From an uncultured Paenibacillus sp. (GTDB lineage Bacteria; Bacillota; Bacilli; Paenibacillales; Paenibacillaceae), in contig CALAWP010000006.1 of the NCBI GenBank assembly GCA_937895345.1, positions 1-28,108 of the forward strand: a DNA stretch of 28,108 nt, written 5' to 3'. The notes under the pieces are model-generated. The model saw only the letters and a program-made list of their open reading frames with translations. It made no database searches and was not told where the DNA came from. This document shows, in pieces, positions 16,773 to 26,200 of this stretch. How positions within the stretch are numbered: the stretch's first letter is position 1; every line of letters begins with the position of its first letter. A program made the translations under genes and the position numbers.

Positions 16773-18362
16773 ATGAGATGGTATAACAATTTGAAGACGA
16801 GAACGAAGCTGGTTTCCGCGTTTATGGTTTTGGCCTTGATGGTGGGGTTTGTCGGCTTGTTCGGACTATCGAATCTGGGCAAAATGAACGAAAGCGCCCG
16901 CGACATGTATGAAGACGGAGCCATATCTCTCAGCTTGCTGCAGGATGCGCAAATTCAGTATTCCAGTATAAGAGTGGCCATACGCGACATGATTATGCTC
17001 ACCTCCTCGCAGGATAATGAGGAAGCCAAAAAACGGATTGACGATGCCCTGGCCAGCATAGAACGATCCGTGAACGAGTATAGAAGAACGTTCCTGTCCG
17101 AAGACGAGCAGCAAGCCTTCCAATCGTTCGACGCGGCATGGAGCGATTACCGGAGCGAGCTGGAAGCCGGCGTTAAGCTCGGGATGGCCAACCGGAACGA
17201 CGAGCTTACGGACATGATTCTAACGACGCTTGCAACAAAGGGCGACAAGGTCATGGAAGTATTGAACGACACGGCGGAGGCCGCTCTGTCCTATGCGGAA
17301 CACTCGAACGAAAGCAATGCCAGCTTGTTTAAGAGCTCCCGCAATATAACGATTGCGGTAATCGCGGCGGGCGTCCTGATCAGCGTGGCGTTGGGCCTTG
17401 TCATCGCCCGGTTGATCTCCAGGCCTCTGAACCGTGTCGTGGAGCTCGTCTCGCAGGTGGCGGAGGGCGATTTGCGGGAAGAGATCGATCTGAACACGAA
17501 GGACGAGCTGGGCAAGCTTGCCTCTTCCGTCAATCAGATGATCCGCAATTTGCGCAGCATCACGGGCGATATATTGGCATCGGCGCAAAGCGTATCCGCC
17601 GCGGCCGGCCAAATATCGGCCAGCACGGAGGAAATCGCCAGCGGCAGCACCAATCAGGCAGCGGAGGCGCAGACGATTAACGAGCTGTTCAAGGAGCTGT
17701 CCAGCGCCATTCACGCCGTCGCGCAAAATACGGAACAGGCTTCCGAGCTGTCCGACAAGACGGTTGCGGTTGCCCAATCGGGCAACCACGTCGTGCTGAC
17801 GTCCATGGACAGCATGGCGGCGGTCAGCGAGCAAATGAGCAAGCTGGAGAGCGATTCGCAAAAAATTGGAGAAATTATTGAAGTGATCGACGATATTGCG
17901 GATCAGACGAACCTGCTGGCGCTGAATGCGGCCATCGAGGCGGCGCGCGCGGGAGAGCAGGGAAGAGGGTTCGCGGTCGTGGCCGACGAGGTGCGGAAGT
18001 TGGCCGAACGGAGCGGCGAAGCGACGAAGCAGATTACGGCCATCATTAAAGGCATGCAGGAAAATACGCGTCAAAGCGTAGACGCGGTGCAGAAGAGCGC
18101 GGCCTTGTCGAGCCGAACGGGCGAATCGTTCCAGGAGATCGTCTCGATCGTAGAGGTTACCGGCCATAAAGTGTCGGAAATCGCCGCCGCGAGCGAGGAG
18201 CAGGCCGCGCAAGCTTCGACCGTGCTGCTGTCGGTGGAAAGCATCTCCGCGGTGACGGAGGAATTGGCGGCCAGCAGCGAGGAAACGGCCTCCACCGCCC
18301 AGTCCCTCGCTCACTTGGCCGAGGAGCTGCAGCAGGCCGTGGCCGTATTCAAATTGAGATAG
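16773..18362 (+). CDS. Methyl-accepting chemotaxis protein
   Basis: A 529-residue transmembrane chemoreceptor. ATG 16773 has GGGAG 9 bases upstream. The first membrane helix is at about residues 11-33, followed by an extracellular region of about 155 residues predicted to be helical (a four-helix-bundle sensor of the 4HB_MCP kind). A second membrane helix lies near 191-212 (ITIAVIAAGVLISVALGLVIARL) and is followed by a HAMP domain. The long cytoplasmic coiled coil carries the kinase-control hairpin tip DQTNLLALNAAIEAARAGEQ (from D377) and flanking Glu/Gln/Ala-rich adaptation segments. The ligand is unknown. Confidence 0.93.
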   Translation: MRWYNNLKTRTKLVSAFMVLALMVGFVGLFGLSNLGKMNESARDMYEDGAISLSLLQDAQIQYSSIRVAIRDMIMLTSSQDNEEAKKRIDDALASIERSVNEYRRTFLSEDEQQAFQSFDAAWSDYRSELEAGVKLGMANRNDELTDMILTTLATKGDKVMEVLNDTAEAALSYAEHSNESNASLFKSSRNITIAVIAAGVLISVALGLVIARLISRPLNRVVELVSQVAEGDLREEIDLNTKDELGKLASSVNQMIRNLRSITGDILASAQSVSAAAGQISASTEEIASGSTNQAAEAQTINELFKELSSAIHAVAQNTEQASELSDKTVAVAQSGNHVVLTSMDSMAAVSEQMSKLESDSQKIGEIIEVIDDIADQTNLLALNAAIEAARAGEQGRGFAVVADEVRKLAERSGEATKQITAIIKGMQENTRQSVDAVQKSAALSSRTGESFQEIVSIVEVTGHKVSEIAAASEEQAAQASTVLLSVESISAVTEELAASSEETASTAQSLAHLAEELQQAVAVFKLR

Positions 18363-18372
18363 AATTCGATAA

Positions 18373-18412
18373 GATGCCTGCCGGAAGAAAGCCTGCCGCA
18401 GGCATCTTGTTT
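18373..18412. terminator. Terminator between the convergent chemoreceptor and LuxR-type genes
   Basis: GATGCCTGC (18373-18381) pairs exactly with GCAGGCATC (18398-18406) and is followed on the plus strand by TTGTTTTATT. It clearly serves the receptor gene and directly abuts the stop of the opposite gene; a plus-strand terminator is certain, bidirectional use is possible. Confidence 0.8.
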
Positions 18413-20454
18413 TATTCCTTCCATCGCCGCTCGAGCAGCGCCTTGGTCAGCTGCGTTCGGTTTTTGAGTTGAAATTTCGCCAGCAGCGCGTTCACATGTT
18501 TCTTGACCGCCGCCTCGCTGACGAAAAGCTTATGGGCAATTTCGGCATTCGTATGGCCCAGTGCAAGCAGCTCCGCGACTTCGCTTTCTCTCGGGGTCAG
18601 CCCGGAAATGAGCCGCCTGGCCGACTTTGCCGCATCGTTGCCGGAAAGCTTCAATAGCCGTGTCAAAAGGGACTGGAGCTTATCCTGACGCGTATCGAGC
18701 ATATATGTCGGCGTCGGCGTTGCGCCGTCATAATCGCAATGGACGGCAGCTTGCAGCGGTTCAAAGCCCAGGGCTGCGTGTCCGTCCTTATAAAAGGGAT
18801 GGGGCGGAGGCGATGTGATGATTCGGTTTCCCGCCAATATCAGTTCGATCATTTGCCGGACGGAGTCCGAGCGCAGCCGTTCATCCTCCAGATTCGCCAC
18901 GTCGATCGCAAACAGAAACAAGCCTGCCGGACGGTCCGGAGATACGCGCATTGCGTCAAGCTCGGCCGGGCGCAGGGCGGCGAAATACGCGCGGGACAAA
19001 GGCGACGAGCGCAAATAGTCGACCGATCCTTGATGAATGGGCAGGGCGGCGGTCATTCCCGTCATTTGACCGTCGGAGCTTCTCAGCAGCTTGACGGCGC
19101 GCGGATCGATCCGAAGCATAGCCCGAATGTCGAGATGCCGAATGCGCATAACGCTTTGCTCGGCTGTAAACGTGTAGCGGAACAGCCGGCCCGTCTCGGG
19201 GTCCGCGCAGCGAACGGTCCAAGCGCCGGCATGGCGCCGCCGCTTCTCCAAATAGTCCTCCGCCTCTTGAAGAGAACGTTCCTCGATCGTCTCGGAATAA
19301 TGGCAGGAGGTCTTGGCATGCCGAAAATGGGCTCGCAGCGTTTCGTTTCCCGTCGCGCTCAGCAGCTCCGCAAACGCCTGCGGAACATTCGGATCGGATT
19401 CGGACAACCCTCTGACCCGATTTTCCAGCAGCTCGATCCATTGGCGTAAGTACCCGGAATACGTATCCGGCAAACGGCGTCTAAAGCTGCTCAGGACGCT
19501 TTCGCGAACGATGTCGTGAAGCTGCCATCCCTGTTCCGAACGAGCCACAAAGGATAATCGAACCAATCGGTCGAATAGAGAGTCGGGAATGGCAGCCCCG
19601 GTGAGCCGTCCAAGCAATTCCTGATGAAACGACCGGGGAACGGCGGCGGCATACAGCAGTTGCCGGACCTCCTCCCCCGGCAGCTCTTCCAGCCAATGAT
19701 CCAGCAGCTCTTCGAACGTTTCCTCGTACAAGCGGTTCGTAAGGTCACGGGTGCCGTTATCGGACAGCGACTGGGCCAGCAAGGAAAGCGTTAGCGGATG
19801 GCCGTGCGTCGCCGTCCAGATGCCGTCCGTCGTACGTTCATCGGAAATGCCGATCCATGCGGCGAACGACCGGACATCGCTGTAGTCCAATTCTTTGACC
19901 GGCAGCGACACGATCAGCCGGCGCAGGCCGGGCGACTGCCGCCAAGGCCCGCCAAGCGGAAATCTGCCGGCGATGACAATGATCAAGTCGGCGCTTAGCC
20001 GGGGAAGCAACGTTTCTCTCAGCCAACGGTCGAATTCGCCCGCCTTCTCGTAATGGTCGAAGGCCAGCACGACGCGCTGCCGGGCGGCGCGCCCGTTCAA
20101 CGCCTGAAGAAACGAATCCGTGTCGAGCTGTGCGGGATCGGTGCCGGTATAAGCGGCGAATTGCCGGCTCATGCGGTCGCATACCAGCGACGGATCGTTG
20201 AAGTAATCCTGCAGATCGATCCGAATAAACAGGCCTCCCGTTCCTAACGTCCTCTTTTCGAATTGCCTCAGCAAGCAGCTTTTGCCCATGCCGCCGGTGC
20301 CGTATACGTTCAAGATCCTTTCGTTTTTCTCCCGCAGCCTCCGAACGTATTCGTCAAACAAATGCAGCTCGAATAAACGCCCGACGAAGCCGTCGTCGTT
20401 TCCATTCTCTATCATTTGGCCGAACGAGTTTGCCGATGGGTTGTCCAGTTGCAA
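18412..20454 (-). CDS. STAND-type NTPase / LuxR-family transcription regulator
   Basis: A 680-residue regulator of the MalT/LAL architecture. The frame opens with TTG 20454, which has a weak GGCGGTG site. An ATG at 20415 (MIENGNDD) is an alternative without a clear site. The NTPase domain has Walker A GTGGMGKS (52-59) and a Walker B-like RVVLAFDHYEKAG. A helical middle region follows. The last 63 residues are a LuxR DNA-binding domain (LTPRESEVAELLALGHTNAEIA). Such proteins switch on when ligand and ATP bind. It is divergent from ilvB and shares with it a short intergenic region holding an inverted repeat, so it may control itself, ilvBN, or both. Confidence 0.85.
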   Translation of the reverse strand: MQLDNPSANSFGQMIENGNDDGFVGRLFELHLFDEYVRRLREKNERILNVYGTGGMGKSCLLRQFEKRTLGTGGLFIRIDLQDYFNDPSLVCDRMSRQFAAYTGTDPAQLDTDSFLQALNGRAARQRVVLAFDHYEKAGEFDRWLRETLLPRLSADLIIVIAGRFPLGGPWRQSPGLRRLIVSLPVKELDYSDVRSFAAWIGISDERTTDGIWTATHGHPLTLSLLAQSLSDNGTRDLTNRLYEETFEELLDHWLEELPGEEVRQLLYAAAVPRSFHQELLGRLTGAAIPDSLFDRLVRLSFVARSEQGWQLHDIVRESVLSSFRRRLPDTYSGYLRQWIELLENRVRGLSESDPNVPQAFAELLSATGNETLRAHFRHAKTSCHYSETIEERSLQEAEDYLEKRRRHAGAWTVRCADPETGRLFRYTFTAEQSVMRIRHLDIRAMLRIDPRAVKLLRSSDGQMTGMTAALPIHQGSVDYLRSSPLSRAYFAALRPAELDAMRVSPDRPAGLFLFAIDVANLEDERLRSDSVRQMIELILAGNRIITSPPPHPFYKDGHAALGFEPLQAAVHCDYDGATPTPTYMLDTRQDKLQSLLTRLLKLSGNDAAKSARRLISGLTPRESEVAELLALGHTNAEIAHKLFVSEAAVKKHVNALLAKFQLKNRTQLTKALLERRWKE

Positions 20455-20494
20455 GGTCGAACACCGCCTGCGCGTTAATTTTTAACCCAAAGTA

Positions 20495-20522
20495 TACTAT
20501 CAAAGTGAACCATTGGATAGTA
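20495..20522. promoter_or_regulatory. Inverted-repeat operator candidate between the LuxR-type gene and ilvB
   Basis: TACTATC (20495-20501) and GATAGTA (20516-20522) are perfect inverted repeats with a 14-base spacer. Their centres are 21 bp apart, which places both half sites on one face of the helix. It lies 40 bases upstream of the regulator start and about 75 upstream of ilvB. A TATACT -10-like element for the minus strand overlaps its left arm. Confidence 0.45.
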
Positions 20523-20595
20523 CCTCCCGATCTCCCTTTCCCTTAAATTTCGGTTTATACGATTCTCGCGGAAGGATCGAGAGGAGGAGTCGATA

Positions 20596-22362
20596 ATGAT
20601 GAACAATCGTGAAACGGTACGTGCCGGCTTGCAAGACGCGGGGACGGCGTTAAGAGAGAAGCTGCTGCGCCGGGATCGCATTTCCGGTTCGGAAATTTTG
20701 CTGCGCGCCTTGCTTCTCGAAGGGGTCGAGTGCGTCTTCGGATATCCGGGCGGCGCAGTGCTTTATATTTACGATGCGATGTGCGGGAATCCGGACTTCA
20801 AGCATATACTGACCCGGCATGAGCAAGGCGCAATCCATGCCGCGGACGGATATGCCCGGTCGACCGGCAGGACGGGCGTTTGTCTGGCGACCTCGGGACC
20901 CGGCGCAACAAATTTGGTGACGGGTATTGCGACCGCCTATATGGATTCGGTTCCGCTCGTTGTCATTACGGGAAATGTGGCGACTTCCTTGATCGGCACC
21001 GATTCGTTTCAGGAAGCGGACATCGTCGGCATAACGCAGCCGATAACCAAACACAGCTATTTCGTCCGCCGCGTCGAGGATTTGGCCCGGATATTGCGCG
21101 AAGCGTTTTATATTGCGGCAACAGGACGGAAAGGTCCGGTACTGGTCGATATTCCGAAGGACGTATCGGCCGACCTGACGGAATTCGTATATCCCGAGTC
21201 CGTCCGGGTTCCCGGATACGAGCCGCATCCCGCCGCCGCTCCGGAGGCGGTCCGGCAATTGCTCGACGGCTTGCTGACGGCCCGGCGCCCGCTCCTATTG
21301 GCGGGAGGGGGCGTCATCGCATCCGATGCCGGCGGCGAACTGCAGGCATTGGCCGAGCGGCTGGCCCTTCCGGTAACGACGACGCTGCTTGGACTGGGAG
21401 CGTTTCCGAGCGGACATCCGCTGTGGCTCGGCATGCCGGGCATGCACGGGGCCTATGCGGCGAATCGGGCGTTGATCGAATGCGACTTCCTGCTGTCGGT
21501 CGGCGCCCGCTTCGACGACCGCGTGACGATGAGACTGGACGGCTTTGCGCCTAATGCGCGCATCGCGCATATTGACATTGACGCGGCGGAGGTCGGCAAG
21601 CTGGTCGATACGGCCATCCCGATCGTCGCGGACGCGAAGGAGGCGTTGGGGCAGCTTCTGGAGCTGGCGGATCGGGGCGAACGCCGTCCGCCGAAGCGCG
21701 AATGGAACGAGCGGCTGGCAGCCTTAAAGGAGTCGCAGCCTCTTCGGTACCGCGATTCCGAAGTTTCGCTCAAACCGCAATATGTCATCGAGATGCTGTC
21801 CGAGACGACCCAAGGCGAAGCTATCGTGACCACGGATGTCGGACAGCATCAGATGTGGGCGGCGCAATTTTACCGGTTTACGCGTCCGCGCTCCCTCATT
21901 ACGTCGGGCGGGCTCGGCACGATGGGCTTCGGGCTTCCTTCCGCCATCGGCGCGCAAGTCGGCCATCCGGACCGGCTCGTCATCTCCGTCAACGGCGACG
22001 GCGGCATGCAAATGTGCGCGCAAGAACTGGCGGTCTGTTCGATCCATCGAATTCCCGTGAAGATCGTCATTATTAACAATCAAACGCTCGGCATGATCAA
22101 GCAATGGCAGGAAATTGCATACGACGGCCGGTACAGCCATATCGATCTGTCCGGCAGCCCGGATTTCGTCAAGCTGGCCGAAGCTTACGGCATTGCCGCG
22201 TGGAGGGCAAGCAGCAAGACCGAGGCCGTGGCGGCATGGGAGAAGGCTGTGCGGCATACCGGCCCGGCGCTGATCGATTTTGTCGTCTCGAAGGATGAGC
22301 TCGTATTGCCGATGGTGCCTCAAGGGATGCCGTTAAGCGAGATGATAACGGGAGGAGATTAA
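20596..22362 (+). CDS. ilvB: Acetohydroxyacid synthase (acetolactate synthase), large catalytic subunit
   Basis: A 588-residue cytoplasmic enzyme that uses thiamine diphosphate, FAD and Mg2+ to condense pyruvate with pyruvate or 2-oxobutyrate, the first shared step of valine, leucine and isoleucine synthesis. ATG 20596 follows GAGGAGGAG; ATG 20599 is an alternative. Motifs seen are FGYPGGAVLYIYDA near the start, the catalytic Glu in RHEQGAIHAADGYAR, the FAD-type signature ARFDDRVT, and the diphosphate site GDGGMQM ending in INNQ. The FAD signature separates it from catabolic AlsS. The regulatory subunit follows directly. No ilvC or leu genes lie downstream. Confidence 0.95.
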   Translation: MMNNRETVRAGLQDAGTALREKLLRRDRISGSEILLRALLLEGVECVFGYPGGAVLYIYDAMCGNPDFKHILTRHEQGAIHAADGYARSTGRTGVCLATSGPGATNLVTGIATAYMDSVPLVVITGNVATSLIGTDSFQEADIVGITQPITKHSYFVRRVEDLARILREAFYIAATGRKGPVLVDIPKDVSADLTEFVYPESVRVPGYEPHPAAAPEAVRQLLDGLLTARRPLLLAGGGVIASDAGGELQALAERLALPVTTTLLGLGAFPSGHPLWLGMPGMHGAYAANRALIECDFLLSVGARFDDRVTMRLDGFAPNARIAHIDIDAAEVGKLVDTAIPIVADAKEALGQLLELADRGERRPPKREWNERLAALKESQPLRYRDSEVSLKPQYVIEMLSETTQGEAIVTTDVGQHQMWAAQFYRFTRPRSLITSGGLGTMGFGLPSAIGAQVGHPDRLVISVNGDGGMQMCAQELAVCSIHRIPVKIVIINNQTLGMIKQWQEIAYDGRYSHIDLSGSPDFVKLAEAYGIAAWRASSKTEAVAAWEKAVRHTGPALIDFVVSKDELVLPMVPQGMPLSEMITGGD

Positions 22363-22363
22363 T

Positions 22364-22858
22364 ATGGAGGAAAAACATACGATCGGCCTTCTCGTGCAAG
22401 ATCATCCCGGCGTTCTGCAACGGATTTGCGGATTGTTCGGACGGAGAGGGTTCAATATCGAAGGGCTGTCGGTCGGGGCTTCGGAACGGCAGGGGCTGTC
22501 GCGCATGGTTCTCGTTCTGAAGGGCGGCGAGCGCGATCAGGAGCAGTTATGCAAGCAGCTGTCCAAGCTGATCGATGTTGTCGGCGTAGAACTGCTGAGC
22601 CGTTCGCCGATCATTGTCCGGGAATTAATGCTCGTCAAGCTGAATGTCGATGCGGCCAGAAGAGCAGAGGTGCTGGGCATCGTCGAGACGTTTCGATGCT
22701 CCGTCGCGGACGTAGGGCCGGAGACGCTTATGATTCAGGTCGTCGGAGACGCCGACAAAAATCGGGCGCTGCTGCAGCTGTTAGTCCCTTACGGCATCCG
22801 GGAGCTGGTCCGCACCGGGGAAACGGCCATGCGCAGAGGCGATGCGGGCCATTTATGA
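22364..22858 (+). CDS. ilvN: Acetohydroxyacid synthase, small regulatory subunit
   Basis: A 164-residue subunit (also named IlvH) that activates the large subunit and gives valine feedback control. It starts one base after the ilvB stop codon, with GGGAGGAG upstream, so the two are translationally coupled. The N-terminal ACT domain reads HTIGLLVQDHPGVLQRICGL and then RGFNIEGLSVG, matching the conserved effector-binding loop. The C-terminal domain shows VKLNVDAARRAEVLGIVETF. Length is normal (about 160-170). No convincing terminator follows. Confidence 0.95.
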   Translation: MEEKHTIGLLVQDHPGVLQRICGLFGRRGFNIEGLSVGASERQGLSRMVLVLKGGERDQEQLCKQLSKLIDVVGVELLSRSPIIVRELMLVKLNVDAARRAEVLGIVETFRCSVADVGPETLMIQVVGDADKNRALLQLLVPYGIRELVRTGETAMRRGDAGHL

Positions 22859-22886
22859 CAAAAGCATGAAGCCGTATATTTAATGC

Positions 22887-22915
22887 ATGACAAGACCTTA
22901 ATATTCGGCTATGAT
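22887..22915 (+). promoter_or_regulatory. Vegetative promoter upstream of the cobalamin riboswitch
   Basis: ATGACA (22887-22892), an exact 17-base spacer and TATGAT (22910-22915) differ from the sigma-A consensus at one base in each box. Transcription would begin near 22922, about 20 bases before the riboswitch core. The 388-base gap between ilvN and the next gene holds only this promoter, the riboswitch and its terminator. Confidence 0.6.
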
Positions 22916-22940
22916 GGTCAAGACAACCAAATAGACGATT

Positions 22941-23105
22941 CAGGTGCCAAGGATGCCGAATAAGGCGTTGGCTTGGTTAAAAGGGAAGCGAGTGCGAATC
23001 TCGCGCGGTCCCGCCGCTGTGAAAGAAGAGTTTCGGCAACGACGCCACTGGGAAACCGGGAAGGCTGCCGGAATGTTGACGCTTGAGCCAGAATACCTGC
23101 CTGAA
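22941..23105 (+). promoter_or_regulatory. Cobalamin (B12) riboswitch aptamer
   Basis: The conserved pieces of the adenosylcobalamin-type aptamer occur in order: AGGTGCC (22942), GGTTAAAAGGGAAGC, GCGGTCCCGCCGCTGTGA, GCCACTGGGAAACCGGGAAGGC split around its loop, and the B12 box GAGCCAGAATACCTGCCT at the 3' end. Ligand binding is expected to reduce expression of the following gene. Transcriptional control is favoured because a terminator lies just downstream. Confidence 0.93.
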
Positions 23106-23142
23106 TCGGGTTCGACACAATTTCTACGATGGATAGGAAGGT

Positions 23143-23220
23143 GTTTATTTTGCATATGCGCAAGCGTATTTGCCGTGCGCGCGAATAAACCTCTTAACCG
23201 TATGAGTTGAGAGGTTTTTT
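23143..23220 (+). terminator. Riboswitch expression platform: terminator with possible antiterminator
   Basis: AACCTCTTAAC (23188-23198) pairs with GTTGAGAGGTT (23206-23216) with one wobble and a 7-base loop, ending in a run of six T (23215-23220). Upstream, GTTTATT (23143-23149) can pair with AATAAAC (23184-23190). That overlaps the first bases of the terminator arm, so it could act as an antiterminator when B12 is absent; this pairing is inference and was not folded. Confidence 0.75.
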
Positions 23221-23246
23221 GTCGCTTAGCCTTGATTGGAGGATTC

Positions 23247-26200
23247 ATGAGGAAAGTTAAACGGGAAGGAAGATTCGGGATGAAACGGGTGAATAAAATT
23301 ACGGCATGGCTGATCGCCGCCGCGCTGATGATCTCTATGCTGACGGCCGGCATCGGACCGGTATATGCGGAGGAAGCATCGCCGCCTGCGGGGCAAGTGA
23401 CCGTGTCGGTCGAAAAGTTTTCGTTGGGACAAGGTTATGTGCGGGAACCGGTCAGCGTTCCGTTATACGAGGGCGAGAACGGCGCCTCCGTGCTGGTGCG
23501 GGTATTGGGAAACGGACAGTACGACTATACGGGAAGCATAGACAGCGCGTTTTATCTCGCGTTCGTCAAGGATAACGATGCAAGCGCCGTAAACGTTCCG
23601 CAGCCGGTGCTGGACGCCATGAGCGGCGACGGAATCGAAATGGGCGGCAAAGCGGATGCCGATTGGCTGGGCCAGTTCGATTACACGTTCATGTCGGGAT
23701 GGATGTATGCGGTTAACGGGGAATTCCCGGGATACGGCCTGTCCGACTACGTACCGCAAGACGGGGACGTCATGCGCATGCAGTTTACCCTGTACGGCTA
23801 CGGCGCCGATCTGGGCGGCGGCTGGGACGGCAATCTGGTCGAGCCTGCGGCCAAAGAGAGACTGACGGAGCTTGTCGGCTCGGTTAACAGCGCCTCCGGT
23901 AAAGCGGAAATGCTGGCGGATCCGGCCGTCGGCGCCGCTTATGCCGAAGCGTACGCGGCTCTTGAAAACATGATGAGCGCGCAGACGGAGGTCGACGAAG
24001 CATACGACGGTCTTGCCGCGGCGCTGGCCGAATACGAATCGGGCGCCGGGAAACCGGAGGGCATGACGCCGGAAAGCCATCTGCGGGACAGCCTGGACTA
24101 TTTGCATGCATCGACTCCGAATCCGGGCTTCGGCACGCTTGGCGGCGATTGGACGATTCTGACTCTGGCGCGGGCCGGGTTCGAGGCGGCCGACGGCTAT
24201 TACGACATTTACTACAATAATGTGCTGTCTGCCGTGGAACAGAACATGGCGCAATACGGCGGCAAGCTGGATCGAAACAAGGGGACGGAGCATTCCAGGC
24301 TTATGCTCGGCTTGACGGCGATCGGAAAAGACGTGACCCGCGTGGGCGAATACGATATACGCGCAGCGCTGGCCGACTTTGATTACGTCAAAAAACAGGG
24401 CATTAACGGACCGATTTTTGCTCTTCTTGCGTTCGATTCGCTCGGCTACGGCATTCCGTCGGCGGCAGAAGGCAAGCCGCAAACGACGAGGGAAGCGCTC
24501 ATTCGGTTTATATTGGATAAAGAAATTCATAAAGGGACGGCCGAAGCGGGCGGATGGGCGCTTGGCAGCAGCGCCGCGGACCCGGATATAACGGCCATGG
24601 CTTTGCAGGCTCTGGCCGCGCACTATTCGTCCAACAACGAAGTGAAAAGCGCGGCGGACCGGGCCGTCGCCTGGCTGTCCAAGGCGCAGAACGGCGACGG
24701 CGGGTTTTCGACCTGGGGTACAGCCAATGCCGAAAGCGCCGCTCAGGTTATCGTGGCGCTGACCGCGCTCGGCATCGATCCGCATACGGATCCGAGATTT
24801 GTCAAAAACGGCTCGTCCGTCCTCGACGCCTTGATGACCTATGCCGTTCCCGGCGGCGGCTTCAAGCACGTCCACTCCCAGAGCGCGCCCGATGCGATGG
24901 CATCCGATCAGGGGACGTATGCGCTCGTCGCTTACGACCGCTTCAATAAAGGGCTCAGTCCGCTGTTCGATATGACGGATGCCGGCATCCCGTTGCCTGA
25001 GGAGGAAGAGCGGATCGAGGTTCCGCCGAGCGGCGACGACTTCGGCATTCCGATCGGGGCGGCGGACGGCGGCAAAAGGCTGGCCGTCGCGATTCCGGAA
25101 GCCAGAACCGCCGGCGTATATCTGGAGCTGCCTTCAAATGCCGCGCTGCCGGGCATCGAGATCGTGAAGGGCGGGCTGTCCGCATCGTTCCCGCAAGGCG
25201 CGCGAGTCGTAGGCGGCGATGCGTCCCGGCTGGAGCTGATCGGAACGATTGACCTCTCCGGCGCGGCTCTTCGAAATGCCGTTACGGCGCTTGTTCCGGC
25301 CGGAAGCAAGCTGGACGGCGTGGCTGCGGCTTTCGCCATGGGCGGCGCGGAACGGATCGATTTCAGCGATTACGTGACGCTGACGTTCGCCGGCCAAGCC
25401 GGCAAGCAGGCGGCCTATATTCAGGACGGCACGGCTTATGCCATTGCGAAATATGCAGACGATGCGGCGGGGTTGAACAGCGGCAAGGCCGAATACGCCT
25501 TCGACCGGGGAAGCGACCTGATCGTCAGGACGAAGCACTTTACGGACTTTGCGGCATATACGGCCAGTCCGGACGGAACGCCCGGCAGCGGCGGGGGGAC
25601 GGAAGCTCCGCCGTCATACGTCACGCTGTCCGTGGACAAGCTGACGATCAACCGCGGGTATACGATTCCGGCGGAACAGGTGCCGCTGCAGCCGGGCGAT
25701 ACGGCCTGGACGGTGCTGAAGCGGGCGCTTGACGCCAAGGGCATCGGCTACGACTATGTCTGGATCGAAAAATACGGCAGCGTGTACGTGCAATCGATCG
25801 ACGGCGACGGCGAATTCGATCACGGCAGCGGCAGCGGCTGGATGTACAGCGTCAACGGCACGTATCCGAACTACGGCGCAAGCAAATATGCGCTGCAAAA
25901 CGGGGATACGCTCCAATGGCGGTATACGACGAATCTCGGCGTCGACCTGGGCCAGGATCCGTCCGGGTGGGAGCAGCCCGTCACCGGCGGAGGCACCGGC
26001 GGCGCTGGCGGCGGGTCGGCGGAACAAGAAGGAAGCGAAACGGAACAAGACGAGGCCGGCTCGGGAGACGGAGACATGGGAGCAGGCGGCGGGAATGACA
26101 GCGCCGGCAGCGATGCTGCCGTCGACCTGAAGAAGCGATATGCCGATGCCGCAGCCATAGCGGCCTGGGCAGAAGAAGCCGTCGCAAGAGCGACGGGGCT

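Noticed and set aside
22871..22910. Imperfect AGCCG...CGGCT hairpin after ilvN as a terminator
   Set aside because: Two five-base arms interrupted by a mismatch, a long loop and no T run.
22944..23210. 88-codon plus-strand frame between ilvN and the SLH protein
   Set aside because: It coincides with the cobalamin aptamer, whose conserved RNA elements explain the sequence.
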